7,428 bases of DNA from positions 1-7,428 of the forward strand of contig DDSQ01000187.1 in assembly GCA_002343845.1 (NCBI GenBank), written 5' to 3'. The DNA is from Planctomycetes bacterium UBA2386 (GTDB taxonomy: Bacteria > Planctomycetota > UBA1135 > UBA2386). Below, in pieces: positions 6,866 to 7,428 of the stretch (within the stretch, counting starts at the first letter, position 1; each line of letters begins with the position of its first letter). The notes beneath the pieces were generated by a model that was not told the origin of the DNA, made no database searches, and saw nothing but the letters and a program-made list of their open reading frames with translations. The translations under genes and the position numbers were made by a program.

Positions 6866-7428
6866 ATGAGCACACCCGGATTCCTGACCCAGTTCGCCAG
6901 CGACAACACGGCGGGCGCCTGCCCGGAAGCGATGGCCGCCTTCAACGCGGCCAACGCGGGATTCCAGCCTTCGTACGGCGAGGACGCGACGACGCGGGCC
7001 GTCTGCGACAAGCTGCGCGGACTGTTCGAGACCGACTGCGACGTGTACTTCGTCTTCAACGGCACGGCGGCCAATTCGCTCGCACTGGCCTCCATGTGCC
7101 AGTCGTATCACGGCGTGGTCTGTGCCGAGACCGGCCACGTGGAGACGGACGAGTGCGGAGCCCCCGAGTTCTTCTCGAACGGCGCCAAGCTGCTGCCCGT
7201 CGCGCAGGTCGATGGCAAGGTCGTCGCCGATGCGGTGGCCGGCATCGTGACCAGGCGGACCGACCTTCACTTCCCCCGTGCCAGGGTGCTGACCATCTCG
7301 CAGACGACAGAACTCGGCACCGTCTACGCGCCCGACGAAGTGCGCCAGTTGACCGCCTTGGCGCGCCGGCATGGCCTGCGCACGCACATGGACGGCGCGC
7401 GCTTCGCCAACGCCGTCGCCGCGCTCGG
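6866..7428 (+). CDS. ltaE: Low-specificity L-threonine aldolase, 3' end outside window
   Basis: This PLP enzyme cleaves L-threonine or L-allo-threonine to glycine and acetaldehyde in the cytoplasm (beta-eliminating lyase family, fold type I). The visible 187 residues start with the family N-terminus carrying SDNTAG (12-17), then SYGED (36-40) with the usual conserved Gly-Asp area. FNGTAAN (64-70) is the cofactor phosphate loop. TGHVETDECGAPEF (89-102) carries His91, equivalent to the histidine stacking on PLP. The HMDGAR segment (174-179) has Asp176 for the pyridine nitrogen and Arg179 for the substrate carboxylate. The Schiff-base lysine, expected some 20-30 residues later, lies beyond the right edge. 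ATG 6866 fits the family N-terminus; only a weak AGGCGG lies directly before it, too close for a normal ribosome site, so translation signals are poor. The gene is divergent from the acylase with no obvious functional link. No damage is seen. Confidence 0.95.
   Translation, partial: MSTPGFLTQFASDNTAGACPEAMAAFNAANAGFQPSYGEDATTRAVCDKLRGLFETDCDVYFVFNGTAANSLALASMCQSYHGVVCAETGHVETDECGAPEFFSNGAKLLPVAQVDGKVVADAVAGIVTRRTDLHFPRARVLTISQTTELGTVYAPDEVRQLTALARRHGLRTHMDGARFANAVAAL

Noticed and set aside
6643..7095. In-frame N-terminal extension of the acylase by 151 codons
   Set aside because: It is antisense to ltaE and the intergenic region, while ATG 6642 has a good ribosome site and a lipoprotein signal peptide directly after it.

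Overview
The window is very GC-rich (roughly 70% by eye) with strong G/C at third codon positions. Its gene content is typical of a betaproteobacterium, probably Burkholderiales of the Rubrivivax/Leptothrix/Roseateles kind: a PilR/NifA-like sigma-54 activator, a WYL repressor-type regulator, a lipoprotein acylase and a low-specificity threonine aldolase. The taxon is an inference from style and families. No marker gene was seen.

Layout, left to right. (1) Positions 1-1068, minus strand: the N-terminal two thirds of a GAF + AAA+ sigma-54-dependent activator, cut by the left edge. A near-perfect -24/-12 sigma-54 promoter (1081-1095) sits directly in front of it, so the gene may be controlled by sigma-54 itself. 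(2) 1175-2284, minus strand: a complete HTH/WYL-domain regulator whose last ~36 residues look non-conserved and cover repeats at an enhancer-like distance from that promoter. (3) 2546-3070, plus strand and divergent from the regulator: a DUF1579-like protein of unknown function, possibly a target of the WYL protein. (4) 3071-4290: about 1.2 kb without an intact gene. It holds a decayed secreted leishmanolysin-like zinc metalloprotease (3641 to ~4240), with a one-base frameshift, lost catalytic and metal-binding residues and no C-terminus. In front of it is a stretch with only a vague hint of another gene remnant. (5) 4291-6642, minus strand: a complete penicillin-acylase-family (Ntn hydrolase) lipoprotein with its catalytic residues in place, resembling N-acyl-homoserine-lactone and aculeacin acylases. 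(6) 6866 to the right edge, plus strand: the first 187 codons of an L-threonine aldolase (ltaE), divergent from the acylase across a 223-bp gap that holds a 22-bp perfect palindrome.

The genes do not form one pathway. Each looks like a separate unit: two regulators in tandem, a divergent regulator/target-like pair, a pseudogene, a periplasmic amidohydrolase and an amino-acid enzyme. I saw no tRNA, rRNA, CRISPR array, transposase or phage gene, and no convincing new multi-gene system. The observations most worth checking are the sigma-54 promoter abutting the sigma-54 activator gene, and the metalloprotease pseudogene.
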